Assembly (NCBI RefSeq): GCF_001704415.2
Contig: NC_030808.1
Span: 78,646,594 to 78,710,593 of the forward strand
Length of the DNA stretch: 64,000 nucleotides
Direction of reading: 5' to 3'
Source of the DNA: Capra hircus
Taxonomy: Eukaryota > Chordata > Mammalia > Artiodactyla > Bovidae
Of this stretch, positions 10,861-20,965 are shown piece after piece. Position numbers and translations under genes: made by a program. Positions within the stretch are counted from its first letter, which is position 1. Each line of letters opens with the position of its first letter. Under the pieces are notes generated by a model. It was not told where the DNA came from, did no database searches, and saw only the letters and a program-made list of their open reading frames with translations.

Positions 10861-12980
10861 TAGTTTTACACTGTCTTCATGGCTGAGGTTCTTGGAAGTC
10901 AGACTCTGAATTAAGTTATGAATGCTAAGGCTTTATGGGCAAAAAATGGAGGGTCAGGATATATAGAGGCAAAGGATAGCATGAGCTGAGCTAAAAAGAC
11001 CTTGGCATCATCAACTCACCCTATAAATGAAAACTGTGTTACCTACTACCTAGGGATTCCACTAATGGTACAGAACATTCTAAATGGACCAAAAAAGAAA
11101 AAGAAAATGCATATAAACTTTAGAAAATGTATTAAAAATTAAACAAAAGTAACATGAATTATAAAAATGTTGAGGGCAACAGAAGATGCACTAACATTTA
11201 AATTAAATATAAAGGAAAGTAAATCTTACACTTCTAACAAATATCGTGTCATAAGATACAGCAGATGAAGAGACGGAGCTACATTTTAAAAAGTCTGAAT
11301 ATCCATGAACCTTTATCCATGTTTGCCTTTAAAATGCATATATGCAAGAGAAATCTCTTCCTTTACGTATTCAAAAAAGGTTATATTAAAAAGAAAGAGA
11401 GACTGGCAGAATTGCAAGAAAGACTCAAGACTTCAGAAATTCAATGAGACTGAGTTGCTTCGAGAGAGGATGCACGTTCCAAACTGTTTATTGCGAGAGA
11501 ATTACTGAGCAGTGCACTCACCCATCCAGCCATCCGCCATCCATCCAAATATATATACACATAAGAAGATACAGACATACATTTGACCACACACAACCAT
11601 TCCCACTAAAAACACAGTAGCATAATAAGAGCCAAAAGGAACATAAGGATGAGTGAGAAACCATATCTTGTTGCTTAAATGGGGAAACAAAGCTTACATT
11701 CTTATAAGGAAGTGAGGAGGTGTCACCATCATATGGGGCCCGAGTGCCACATATGCCAGGAAAAGGGGGACGAGCAGCAGAGCAGGCTGGGTGAGGACGA
11801 GAGCCTCACTTCAGAACCACAGAGAGTGTCACCTCTCATCTCTAGGTTCCCATTTTTTGATGTGAAAAAGCACTGGGTTCATAGAGTTGCAGGATAAGGC
11901 AACAGAACGACAATGAACAAGCAGAGTGCCTCACACAGACCATCCGGTCAACAGCAGCAGATTAAGGACAGCAGGAGAGCAACCAAAGAAGGAGGAATTT
12001 GACAGTCAGAATACAATGCATGCGGAAACGCAGGGAGAGATTACTTCCGATTACCTCCAATCCAGGGCGTGCCCAGACCCTGGAGAAGGTAGGGAACAAA
12101 AGGGTGGTGAGGCGGCCTGGTAAGAAAGAGCAGAGTGGAGCAAAGAGCCGCAGAGGGTCAGAGACGGAGCCAGTGTCCCTGGAGAACCAGCTGGGCAGTG
12201 AGAGGACCCCGCAAAGTGTGGTGACAAGGGTGGGGCATCTCAGCACAGACAGACTCGGCCGAGGGTCCAACTCACTAGAATTCTCAGCACTCCGAGCGAA
12301 GACATCTGAAGCGCAACCATCACCTGTTTTTCCCCTCCCTCTCACACATGCCAACATGATACAGAACCTGCCCCATCCTGACCCTCAAGTGTGCACTGAC
12401 TGTCCTAACTACTAAGCCCTCCACACACCTCTGCCCCATTCTCAGTAAGAGGGACTGTCTTTATTCTCTTCATATTAGAGGGAAATCCATCCTACCTCTC
12501 CCCCAAAATGAAGAGGCAAAATAACAATCTAGACAAAATAACTAGAGAAGGGAAAAAATGTCTAAGTGCCTTATTGGGGTCACTTCAAATGGACACATCA
12601 TCAGATCACTGCTTGGTCACACGTGGGACACTTGTCCGATGGCAAGAGGGAGGAGACATGGGCGGGAGGCACATTTCTACAAGACGACGGGATGGGGGTG
12701 GAGGATACTGCAACAGAAGAACACTGAGCTATGAATGAAGGGAGGAGGGCTCTAGTTTTAGCTCTGGCCAAAACCACAGTCAGATAACCCCTAACAGATT
12801 TCAATCTGTATGCCCAAAAGAAGAGCTGCCTAGGTGGTTACTAGGTGTTCTTCAACGTTTGACAGTCTCTGTACTAAGATAACCATACTACAAAATTATT
12901 TTCCCAATGCAACACTGTCCTACAAATCACTTTTATTACAGTGAACTCTCCTGTTGTAGGCAGCCACCTCGGCAATGCCC
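10861..12980. other. intron 3' of the LPP coding exon; no assigned element
   Basis: The part at 11690-12440 is noticeably more GC-rich than its surroundings and contains overlapping ORFs on opposite strands (11962-12357 minus, 131 codons; 11999-12415 plus, 138 codons). Neither has a domain, signal or compositional feature that I recognise, and neither has splice sites that would tie it to LPP. I see no repeat family here. Confidence 0.5.
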
Positions 12981-12988
12981 ACACTCAC

Positions 12989-13181
12989 CTTCACCACCAG
13001 GTTGCTTGTATGGATTGTACTTGGGCTTTGGCGCAACGACTGGGGCAAACTTCTTGGGTGGTTGCTGTGTGGACACTGAAATGCTGGGGGTCCCAAAGGA
13101 ATGGGTGGTCTCCATCCGTGCAGACACATGGCCAAGAGGCTCAGCAGTACTTTTTGGTGGCAGCCAAGATGGGTGAGACAT
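12989..13181 (-). CDS. LPP: LPP first coding exon (N-terminal 64 codons + 1 nt)
   Basis: The minus strand encodes a protein starting MSHPSWLPPKST and ending KPKYNPYKQPGGE(G). From memory this is the N-terminus of lipoma-preferred partner, nearly identical to human LPP; A13, S20 and T31 look like the only differences (G, P and N in human). LPP is a zyxin/TRIP6-family scaffold of about 612 residues at focal adhesions and cell contacts that also shuttles to the nucleus. It has a proline-rich N-terminal half and three C-terminal LIM domains. This exon carries only the extreme N-terminus, including the QPPKKFAPVVAPKPKYNP stretch that corresponds to the reported alpha-actinin-binding site (about residues 41-57). 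The coding part is 193 nt, so the exon ends in phase 1 after the first base of a Gly codon. Reading through the donor meets a stop 16 codons later, which confirms the splice boundary. The VASP-binding proline motifs and the LIM domains must lie on exons outside the window. The frame is open, with no sign of a retrocopy. Confidence 0.96.
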
Positions 13182-13189
13182 TGTTGAAT
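12989..13189 (-). other. LPP: LPP exon with both splice sites
   Basis: On the minus strand the exon is preceded by a pyrimidine-rich run ending TTTTTACTTCTAG (AG at 13190-13191 on the complement) and followed by GTGAGTGTGG (complement of 12979-12988). The donor GAAG|GTGAGT matches the U1 consensus. The exon is 201 nt long and opens with the 8-nt leader ATTCAACA before the ATG, so the rest of the 5' UTR is on upstream exons at higher coordinates or beyond the window. The ATG context (ACAATGT) has A at -3 and is a reasonable start. Intron-like flanks on both sides exclude a processed pseudogene. Confidence 0.94.
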
Positions 13190-13307
13190 CTAGAAGTAAA
13201 AAGAAACAGTTGCTTTTAAAGAAACACAAAAATGAAAGCAGTATAGTTCACTTAATTATTGTTCTTAATCTATACCTAATGAAATTTTGAAAACAGACTC
13301 TGAGATG

Positions 13308-13347
13308 ATGAAAGAAGGAAGGAAGGAAGAAGGAGGAGGAGGTGGAG
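13308..13347 (+). repeat. GA-rich purine tract
   Basis: GAAAGAAGGAAGGAAGGAAG followed by AAGGAGGAGGAGGTGGAG, a short (GGAA)n/(GGA)n microsatellite-like tract in the intron just upstream of the LPP exon. Confidence 0.8.
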
Positions 13348-13615
13348 AGTTATGAAAAAAACTACCTTAACTGAAGGAGGAGAAAAATTGAACACTCCCC
13401 TCAACCCATCTTGAATACCTCTCTTCCAACAGTTACCTATTTTAGCGCCTAGCATTCTTGAGGTAATATATATGAACAAGAAATGGTTCCTAGCCTTAAG
13501 ACGTTTCTATAGTAGGAGAATCTTACATCAGTAAGGTTGGGAAAAAAGCTTCAATTTCATTAACAATCTATTAAAATGATTACCACATCAATTAAATGAT
13601 GATATTATCTAAGTG

Positions 13616-13833
13616 AGGCTTCCCGGTGGCTCAGACAGTAAACAATCTGCCCTCAGTGTGGGAGACCACGTTCGATCCTTGGGTCAGGAAGATCCCATGG
13701 AGAAAGGCATGGCTGGCTACCCATTCCACTGTTCTTGCCTGGAGAATCTCATGGACAGAGGAGCCTGGGCTACAGCCCATGGGATCACAAAGAGTCAGAC
13801 ACGACTAAGCAATCAACACATACATACATACCT
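13616..13833 (+). mobile_element. Bov-tA SINE with perfect TSD
   Basis: Forward Bov-tA: GGCTTCCCGGTGGCTCAGAC head, GTTCGATCCTTGGGTCAGG box, Bov-A body to GAGTCAGACACGACTAAGCA, then a (CATA)n tail. The 14-bp TSD ATATTATCTAAGTG at 13602-13615 and 13834-13847 is exact, so the insertion is comparatively recent. Confidence 0.96.
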
Positions 13834-13904
13834 ATATTATCTAAGTGCGGTAGAAAACAAAGTGCTACTAGAATGCAGAAAAGGGTAAAATTACTTCTTG
13901 CAGG

Positions 13905-14215
13905 GAGCGGAACGAAGTTCTCATTAATGAGGTGACCTTCAGATTGAGCTCTGAATGCTGAGTAGAGGTCAGGCCTGAACAACACAGGCAACGTTGCGCG
14001 GGTAGGAAAAGTACACAGAACTTCAATTTCGTGTGGCTGGAGGGGGAAAACGGAAAAGTAGCTGGCAAAGTAACTAAAAATGTGGGATGGAACCAAAGCA
14101 CCGAAAGCTTTGTGTGCAAACTTGAGGACTTTGGATTTATTCTGCAGGCATAAAGGAATCATTCAAGGTTTATTCTTGAAACAAGGGCATGACTGGTGCA
14201 TGGCAGGACACTTTA
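13905..14215 (+). repeat. old dispersed mammalian repeat, family not assigned
   Basis: GAGGTGACCTTCAGATTGAGC, later TTCGTGTGGCTGGAGGG, later GAGGACTTTGGATTTATTCTG and GGGCATGACTGGTGC occur in the order of a long, widespread old mammalian repeat. I recognise the pattern but not the family name with confidence. Confidence 0.45.
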
Positions 14216-14744
14216 AGATGATGCCTCTGGCAGAGGCAGTGCTGCTGCTCACCAAGGGGTACTTGGAAATGGGAAAGGGGCAGTGTTTGCCACAATGCCT
14301 GCGAAAGGTACTGCTGCATAATGGCCAGGGGCTACAACATTCAGCCCCTATGAGCACAGGGAAGACCCCCATAACACCCATCAGGAACTCTGCCCATCAG
14401 TGAGATCAAACCATACTGGATCTTTAGGAAGAATTCAGTTAGGAAGGGGATACGACAGCCAGCCCAGGGACGGCCCTACTCAGACTAAAACATGCTCTGA
14501 AGAGAAAACGATGTCTTGGTGTCAGGATAAACCAACCACCCCTCCAGGCAGCATGCAGGCTGGGGCTGAACCTCACATTCTCTCCCTGAGGAGGGCTCTC
14601 CAAGTCTGATTGCAAGAGCTCTCCAGCAAGGGGAGGCCCGGAAGCTTTCCTCACCCTCTCCAGCCCCAAATCCACCCTGTAATTTATTATTGGAGCTGAA
14701 TTAATTCAGAGGGCTCCATGATTACCTCCAGATGTCTGTAACAA
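14216..14744. other. intron, nothing recognised
   Basis: Moderately GC-rich sequence. Opposed ORFs (14400-14609 plus, 14439-14675 minus) show no domain and are treated as chance. Confidence 0.5.
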
Positions 14745-14757
14745 CAAAGAACACTGG

Positions 14758-14760
14758 TGT

Positions 14761-14801
<41 letters not shown>

Positions 14802-15009
14802 TGTGTGTGTGCGTGTGTGCGCAGTTGCTCAGTCGTGTCCAACTCTGTACGACCCCATGGACTGTAGCCCGCCAGGCTTCTCTGTTCACGGGATTTTTCA
14901 GGCAAGAATACTGGAGTGGGCTGCCATTTCCTCCTCTGGGGGATCTTCCCGACCCAGGGATTGAACCCTCGTTTCCTGTGTCTTCTGCCTTGACAGGCCA
15001 CTAGGGAAG
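14758..15009 (-). mobile_element. Bov-tA SINE with (GT)n at its tail
   Basis: Reverse Bov-tA from GTTGCTCAGTCGTGTCC to the head CCACTAGGGAAG. The TSD CAAAGAACACTGG is exact at 14745-14757 and 15010-15022. On the element's own strand the 3' tail is a (CA)n run (14759-14822) rather than poly(A). Confidence 0.95.
14759..14822 (+). repeat. (GT)n microsatellite
   Basis: About 64 bp of GT/GTGTGG/GC-interrupted dinucleotide repeat lying inside the TSDs of the adjoining SINE, so it grew from the SINE tail. Confidence 0.93.
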
Positions 15010-15577
15010 CAAAGAACACTGGAAACTCAGGAGAAAATGCAGGGTCAGAACGTGGTATGGCCGTGGAGAGATGAGGGTGACGGGGGGAGATGGGGCCCAG
15101 TGTGACCTGGGTGGCATTAGACTACACCAGGAGGGGTGACATGGCCTTGAGAAGCTCTGCTTCCCTCATCTAGAGTCCCGGGTACCCTTGCTCCCTGCTC
15201 TCACAGAGTTTCATGGCAACCAGTGAGATAACAGTGTTCAAGTGTTTTATATACTGTTAAATGCCATGCAAAGTGAAGAGAGGAAAATTGTTGGAGATGT
15301 AGCTCTCTGATCAAAGAGAATGACATGAGCCAATGAGGAAGCCTCAAACATAGGAATAAGGAGTCTGCTGTTACTTAAGCCTATGGTGGTGACACCTACT
15401 CTCCACTCTGGTTGCAGGGCCTTCTTTTCTCTTCCGCCCCTGTCCCTTCTGCATATGCTTTGTACACAGTTAAGTACCTCAGAAGAGTGGGGACCATATT
15501 TTATATACCCTGAAACAATCATTAAACCCCAGCACAAAACCGATACAGAAAAACAACTATGAATTTGGTTTATTCCT

Positions 15578-15672
15578 GGTTCTTAACACTGGCTGCACAT
15601 TTTAAAGTCTATGATTTTTTTTTTTTTTTAATGCCAAAACCAAGCTCATGTCTCAGGGTTGAGAAACATTAA
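15578..15672 (+). mobile_element. MER5-like hAT-Charlie fragment
   Basis: TTCTTAACACTGGCTGCACA, TTTAAAGTCTATGA, a T run, CCAAAACCAAGCTCATGTC and GGTTGAGAAACATTA resemble MER5A in order. The preceding 15023-15577 has nothing recognised except short chance ORFs. Confidence 0.45.
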
Positions 15673-16387
15673 TTTTGGCTTTATTTGTTTAACTGAGCCT
15701 CAGTGTTTTACTAAAAGGGGTTAAAGTGTCTGTTCTACTTTCAGTCAGACTAAAATGAATACAAGTGGGGAACAAGTAGGATAAAATAAAGATTTGAAGA
15801 TTTTAATGCATCACACACATTTGTAATATAAATGTTATTTGTAGATTTTTTTAAATGGCTTAATATTATCCTTGCAAATTTTCTATAAATCTCAAGCTAT
15901 TCCAAAATAGGAAATTTAAAAATGGGTTAATATAGGATACAGTGATTTCTAAAGCAAAGAGGCACATTTCCAAAGCAATTGCACATTGCCAATTGACTGA
16001 AGAATCCTGGCCTTTTCAGAAATTCTGTAGATATAAAGGAATAGGCAACTTCTGGGAGACTATGAAAAATGAAAATGTAAGCATCCATATGCAAACCATG
16101 CCCCCCACCATGTTTTCTGTTATCCCCAGCACCATATATTACCCTAACATTGTACTCCCCATGGAGGCAACCCCAGGGACCTCAAAGTAGTGCCAGGGTC
16201 TGGCTAAGTTTGCATAAGACCTTAACAGCATCTTCCCAAACCATTCTTCTGTATGTTAACAATGCCCCAGTAACACAATTCTCAGGATTTATAATGAAAT
16301 TTAATGACCTTGAAGACTTGCTCATGCTATGTACACCATCTACAATGCTATATAGCTCCCATTATTAAGAGAGTTAATTCTTAGGTA

Positions 16388-16970
16388 GATTGATAAGAAG
16401 TCTGGGGTCTGTGAGGAGGAGAAAGAGGTCTGGGGCTCCTGAGGAGGAGAAAACCACAATTTTTTTTTCTACAATCCTGTATCTTCATCACATAAAACAT
16501 TTGTGTGTGAGTGTGTGTGTGTGTTTTTTTCTTTAAGCCCAGAGCTAATGATTATACAACAAAACAACTCATCTTACTTTTCCTTAAACTCTGTACCAAT
16601 GATTATAGAACAACAATATATCTTGCTTGAGGACATGTTGCTTTTTCTTAACAGGAAACTGCTGACTAATCTTAAGACTTATGTTGTAGGAGTGAGTCTG
16701 GTAAGACCTTTCTATTGTTAGTGCTAATCTTGTTAATTTAAGATGTATGTTGTGACAGTGGGTCTGGTAAAAGTATATAAGGCCTTGATAAAACTCAGTG
16801 GGGCACTCTTCGTCCCCCTTCTGATTCTATGTCAGAAGCTTTCTCTGTCCTTTTTATAGTTTAATGGAACTCTGCTACACAAAACCTCTTGAGTGGTCAA
16901 GACCAGTTCCTGGTCCCAAAGCGAAATCATCTTCTTTGGAGATCACAAATGCAACATCAACCACCATAAG
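16388..16970 (+). mobile_element. probable solo LTR of a ruminant endogenous retrovirus
   Basis: The segment has LTR layout: a U3-like part with repeated AGGAGGAGAAA and ACAACAATATATCTTGC motifs, a TATA box (TATATAAGG at 16774-16782), a GGGGCACTCTTCG start-like region, and CAGAAGCTTTCTCTGTCC just before a decayed poly(A) signal (TTTAATGGAACTC where AATAAA is expected, about 16860). A U5-like segment with GAGTGGTCAAGACC follows. I recall similar sequence from bovine ERV LTRs, but cannot fix the family or the exact ends. No gag, pol or env sequence adjoins, so a solo LTR fits. It is antisense to LPP. The preceding 15673-16387 is unassigned. Confidence 0.55.
16501..16524 (+). repeat. short (GT)n run
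   Basis: TTGTGTGTGAGTGTGTGTGT inside the presumed LTR, adjoining a T run. Confidence 0.8.
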
Positions 16971-17070
16971 CCATCATTACTTTCTACCAAATCTTCCACC
17001 AACCTTTTTTCTGTTTGGTTTTTTTCATCTTGACCCAGCTCCAACGTCTTTGATGCTGTGAACTTTTCCC

Positions 17071-17234
17071 TGCTGCTGCTGCTGCTAAGTCGCTTCACTC
17101 ATGTCCAACTCTGTGTGACCCCATAGACTCCGCTGTCTCTGGGATTCTCCAGGCAAGAACACTGGAGTGGGTTGCCATTTCCTTCTCCAATGCATGAAAG
17201 TGAAAAGTGAAAGTGAAGTCACTCAGTCGTGTCC
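17071..17234 (-). mobile_element. Bov-A2 SINE, truncated
   Basis: CTGCTGCTGCTAAGTCGCTTC tail side, first Bov-A monomer, AATGCATGAAAGTGAAAAGT linker, and only the start of the second monomer. TSD GAACTTTTCCC (17060-17070) versus GAACGTTTCCC (17235-17245). The interval 17246-17694 that follows has no assigned element. Confidence 0.9.
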
Positions 17235-17705
17235 GAACGTTTCCCTAACTCCCTCCAAAAAGAGTAGCTTAATTCCTGGGCTCTTCTAGTATTTGTTTCA
17301 TACTTATAACAGTCACATATACAATATTTTATCACCTGCCTATCTGCCCCAGCAATGCCTGGCCAGGAAACCCTTAGAAAAATATGTTATGCATGAATGG
17401 CTGAATGAATAAATGTTGATCTCCTTGGTTACTCATCCCTTTCTAGGATCTCTGCATCTCCCTTCTTAGCATACACTGATGTGATCATCTCTTTTTCCCC
17501 TCCCTTAACTTATATATGTAATTAATTGTGTTGATGGATGTCTTAGATTTCCAGATTGAACCAAATTTTGCTGTCCTAGGAAAAAATCCTACTCAGTCAC
17601 AGTCACAATGTTTTGGTATACTGATGAATTGAATATGCTATTTTACAAACAATTTTTGTACACAAAATCATAAATATTCTCTTATGTTTCTCCTCTACTT
17701 GTTTT

Positions 17706-19679
17706 CAGTTCAGTTCAGTTCAGCCACTTTTTGTGACCCCATGAACCGCAGCATGCCAGGCCTCTCTGTTCATCACCAACTCTCGGAGTTTACCCAAACT
17801 CATGTCCATCAAGTCGGTGATGCCATCCAGCCATCTCATCCTCTGTTGTCCCCTTCTCCTCCTACCCCCAATTCCTCCCAGCATCAGGGTCGTTTCCAGT
17901 GAGTCAAATCTTTGCACGAGGTGGACAAAGGACTGGAGTTTCAGCTTTAGCACGAGTCCTTCCAATGAACACCCAAGACTGATCTCCTTTAGGATGGACT
18001 GGTTGGATCTCCTTGCAGTCCAAGGGACTCTCAAGAGTCTTCTCCAACACCACACTTCAAAAGCATTAATTCTTTGGTGCTCAGCCTTCCTCACAGTCCA
18101 ACTCTCATATCCATACATGACCACAGGAAAAACCATAGCCTTGACTAGATGGACCTTTGTTGGCAAAGTAATGTCTCTGCTTTTTAATATGTTATCTAGG
18201 TTGGTCATAACTTTCCTTCCAAGGAGTAAGTGTCTTTTTATTTCATGGCTGCAATCACCATCTTCAGTGATTCTGGAGCCCCAAAAAATAAAGTTTGACA
18301 CTGTTTCCACTGTTTCCCCATCTATTTCCCATGAAGTGATGGGACCAGTTGCCATGATCTTCGTATTCTGAATGTTGAGCTTGAAGCCAACTTTTTCACT
18401 CTCCTCTTTCACTTTCATCAAGAGGCTTTTTAGTTCCTCTTCATGTTCTGCCATAAGGGTGGTGTCATCTGCACATCTTAGGTTATTGATATTTCTCCCG
18501 GTAATCTTGATTCCAGCTTGTGCTTCTTCCAGCCCAGCGTTTCTCATGATGGACTCTGCATATAAGTTAAATAAGCAGAGTGACAATATACAGCCTTGAT
18601 GTACTCCTTTCCCTATTTGGAACCAGTCTGTTGTTCCATGTCCAGTTCTAACTGCTGCTTCCTGACCTGCATATAGGTTTCTCAAGAGGCAGGTCAGGTG
18701 GTCTGGTATTCCCATCTCTTGAAGAATTTTCCACAGTTTATTGTGATCCACATAGTCAAAGTCTTTGATATAGTCAATAAAGCAGAAATGGATGTTTTTC
18801 TGGAACTCTCTTGCTTTTTCGATGATCCAGCCCATGTTGGCAATTTGATCTCTGGTTCCTCTGCCTTTTCTAAAACCAGCTTGAACACCTAGAAGTTCAC
18901 GGTTCATGTATTGCTTGAAGCCTGGCTTGGAGAATTTTGAGCATTACTTTACTAACGTGTGAGATGAGTGCAATTGTGTGGTAGTTTGAGCATTCTTTGG
19001 CATTGCCTTTCTTTGGGATTGGAATGAAAACTGACCTTTTCCAGTCCTGTGGCCACTGCTGAGTTTTCCAAATTTGCTGGCATACTGAGTGCAGCACTTT
19101 CACAGCATCATCTTTCAGGATTTGAAATAGCTCAACTGGAAGTCCATCACCTTCACTAGCTTTGTTCATAGTGATGCTTTCTAAGGCCCATTCCAGGATG
19201 TCTGGCTCTAGGTGAGTGATCACACCATCGTGATTATCTGGGTCATGAAGATCTTTTTTGTACAGTTCTTCTGTGTATTCTTGCCACCTCTTTTTAATAT
19301 CTTCTGCTTCTGTTAGGTCCATACCATTTCTGTCCTTTATCGAGCCCATCTTTGCATGAAATGTTCCCTCGGTATCTCTAATTTTCTTGAAGAGATCTCT
19401 AGTCTTTCCCATTCTGTTCTTTTCCTCTATTTCTTTGCATTGATCGCTGAGGAAGGCTTTCTTATCTCTCCTTGCTATTCTTTGGATCTCTGCATTCAGA
19501 TGCTTATATCTTTCCTTTTCGCCTCTGGTTTTCACTTCTCTTCTTTTCACAGCTATTAGTAAGGCCTCCTACACAGCCATTTTGCTTTTTCACTTTTCTT
19601 TTCCATGGGGAGGGTCTTGATCCCTGTCTCCTGTACAGGAAACTCTGTCCATAGTTCATCTGGCACTTGTTTTACTTAT
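17706..19679 (-). mobile_element. BovB LINE, 5' truncated, ~2.0 kb
   Basis: Reverse-orientation BovB (RTE clade) with CAGTTCAGTTCAGTTCAG tail repeats at its 3' end. An exact 11-bp TSD, CTACTTGTTTT, flanks it at 17695-17705 and 19680-19690. A full BovB is about 3.2 kb, so roughly the first third, including most of the endonuclease, was not copied. It lies in sense with LPP. It is the longest uninterrupted LINE in the window. Confidence 0.95.
17720..19550 (-). pseudogene. BovB ORF2 reverse transcriptase remnant
   Basis: Two overlapping minus-strand frames cover the RT and C-terminal parts: 18897-19550 (217 codons) and 17720-18907 (395 codons). The first ends within [12 protein letters not shown]... 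and the second resumes at [20 protein letters not shown], so one frameshift lies near 18900-18930. Visible RT motifs are [13 protein letters not shown] (motif A), [19 protein letters not shown] (motif B) and [11 protein letters not shown] (motif C). The usual YADD is CADD because TAT became TGT at 18473-18475; both aspartates remain. The endonuclease part is missing. It is not expected to be active. Confidence 0.93.
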
Positions 19680-19690
19680 CTACTTGTTTT

Positions 19691-20029
19691 ACTTACCATT
19701 ATTTGGCTTAGATATGGGAGTTCTGTATCTTCTTCTACTGTCTGGATTAGTTTAATGGTAAGATTAAGACTATCTGATCTTCAAAGGTTTATCAGAATTC
19801 AGTGTAAATTCATCTAGATATGATACTTTCTTTAATAATAAAGCTTAATTATCTTCCCAAGAACTTCTACAATAATTGTAAAAAATTTGTACTTCTTTTG
19901 AGGTCATTTTGCAGTATTTACATCCTGATGGAAATTCATCAGTTTCTTCTAGGTTTTACGTTTGTTCCCTTTCATCCAAGATACCTCTCGATTAAAACTG
20001 ATATCTCAATTACTATGTATCATTTAGAT
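19691..20029. other. AT-rich intron, nothing recognised
   Basis: No assignable repeat. ORFs of 70-79 codons are chance frames in T-rich DNA. Confidence 0.5.
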
Positions 20030-20290
20030 TCTGCGCATGACTTCCTACTAGTCCTTTAGGACATAATTCACATTCTCCAACCTCCAGGTGAAGCTATGTC
20101 CCCTTTCACAACACTTCCACAGCACCTGGAATACTGTCGTCGCCACACACATCACTTGTCAGTCTTCCTCTCTGCTTGCCTGTATCACAAACTAAACTCT
20201 TGAATCCTTGATAGCAGAAGTAATTATCATTCTCTAACCTCAGGGCCTAAAATATGATAGGCACTCAATAAAAATGTCTGTTAATTTAAT
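20030..20290 (+). mobile_element. L2 LINE 3' remnant
   Basis: CAACCTCCAGGTGAAGC, CCACAGCACCTGGAATACTG, ACTCTTGAATCCTTGATAGC and CAGGGCCTAAAATATGATAG ending GGCACTCAATAAAAATGTCTG follow the L2 3' end. Confidence 0.6.
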
Positions 20291-20844
20291 GAATGAATAA
20301 ATTTAAATTTGAGTTCCAGATAAAACAAAATCTCATCCTGTACTCATATCATTCAGATTATCATTCCACTTTCAAGGAGTTTAAAAACTACCTGAGGAAG
20401 ATATATATTTTATATGTGAAAACAGAAAAAGAGCAACATCAAGATATACAAAAAGAAACGAAACACGCAAACAAACAAACAAACCAACTGGCATATGTCC
20501 CAAGATCCAGCACAGAAGTAGCCATGAGCAGGGACTCTGAAAGCTAGGTGGCTCCAAAAGATAAATGAAACAAACCAAAGGACAATGCCAGAAAATTCTG
20601 TGAGGTGGAGGAAGAAGTAAGGCATTCCTGTAGGAAGCGAGCAGACCAGCTGAACTGAAATGAGGGGCTTAGAAGATGCGGGGAGAAGATTGGCAAGGTT
20701 AAATGAGCTTTGCTTTTCAAAGGTCTTATATAGAGAAAGAAAAGGCTAGAACATTCATCTTTGGACAGGAATCTTACAGGAGCGAAAACCTGATATATAT
20801 ATCCATGCAGAATGGGTCCAAGGAAGGAGAAAAATACAATAGTA
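20291..20844. other. intron, nothing recognised
   Basis: A-rich on the plus strand, with a short (AAAC)n run (AACAAACAAACAAACC near 20470). No repeat family or gene is recognised. Confidence 0.5.
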
Positions 20845-20965
20845 TAGACAAAGAGTCCCTATGACCCCAGTTCTAGTCTCAGCTTTGCCAGTATGACCTT
20901 TAACGAGAGAGGATGCTCATTTGCAGAATGAATGTCTGTAAAGTCCCAATTAGCTCTAATATTCT
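20845..20965 (+). mobile_element. MIR SINE remnant
   Basis: CCCCAGTTCTAGTCTCAGC, TTTGCCAGTATGACCTTTAAC and TCATTTGCAGAATGAATGTC follow MIR order. The following 20966-21524 has nothing assigned. Confidence 0.5.

Larger units (their letters stand above)
1..12988 (-). other. LPP: LPP intron downstream of first coding exon (partial)
   Basis: In LPP orientation this interval is the beginning of the intron that follows the first coding exon; it runs off the window at position 1. No second exon was found: a continuation starting with the expected Asp-Phe-Leu and a proline run is not visible in any minus-strand frame. Contents are the repeats listed separately plus unassigned AT-rich DNA. Confidence 0.85.

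Noticed and set aside
12941..13219. Plus-strand ORF (92 codons) over the LPP exon.
   Set aside because: Shadow of the real minus-strand exon; it crosses both splice sites and has no family resemblance.
14767..14964. ORFs starting with long Val-Cys runs.
   Set aside because: Translation of the (GT)n tract and a SINE.
17802..18371. 189-codon plus-strand ORF, and the 230-codon one at 40028-40720.
   Set aside because: Both are antisense readings of BovB ORF2, as the near-identical peptides in the two copies show.
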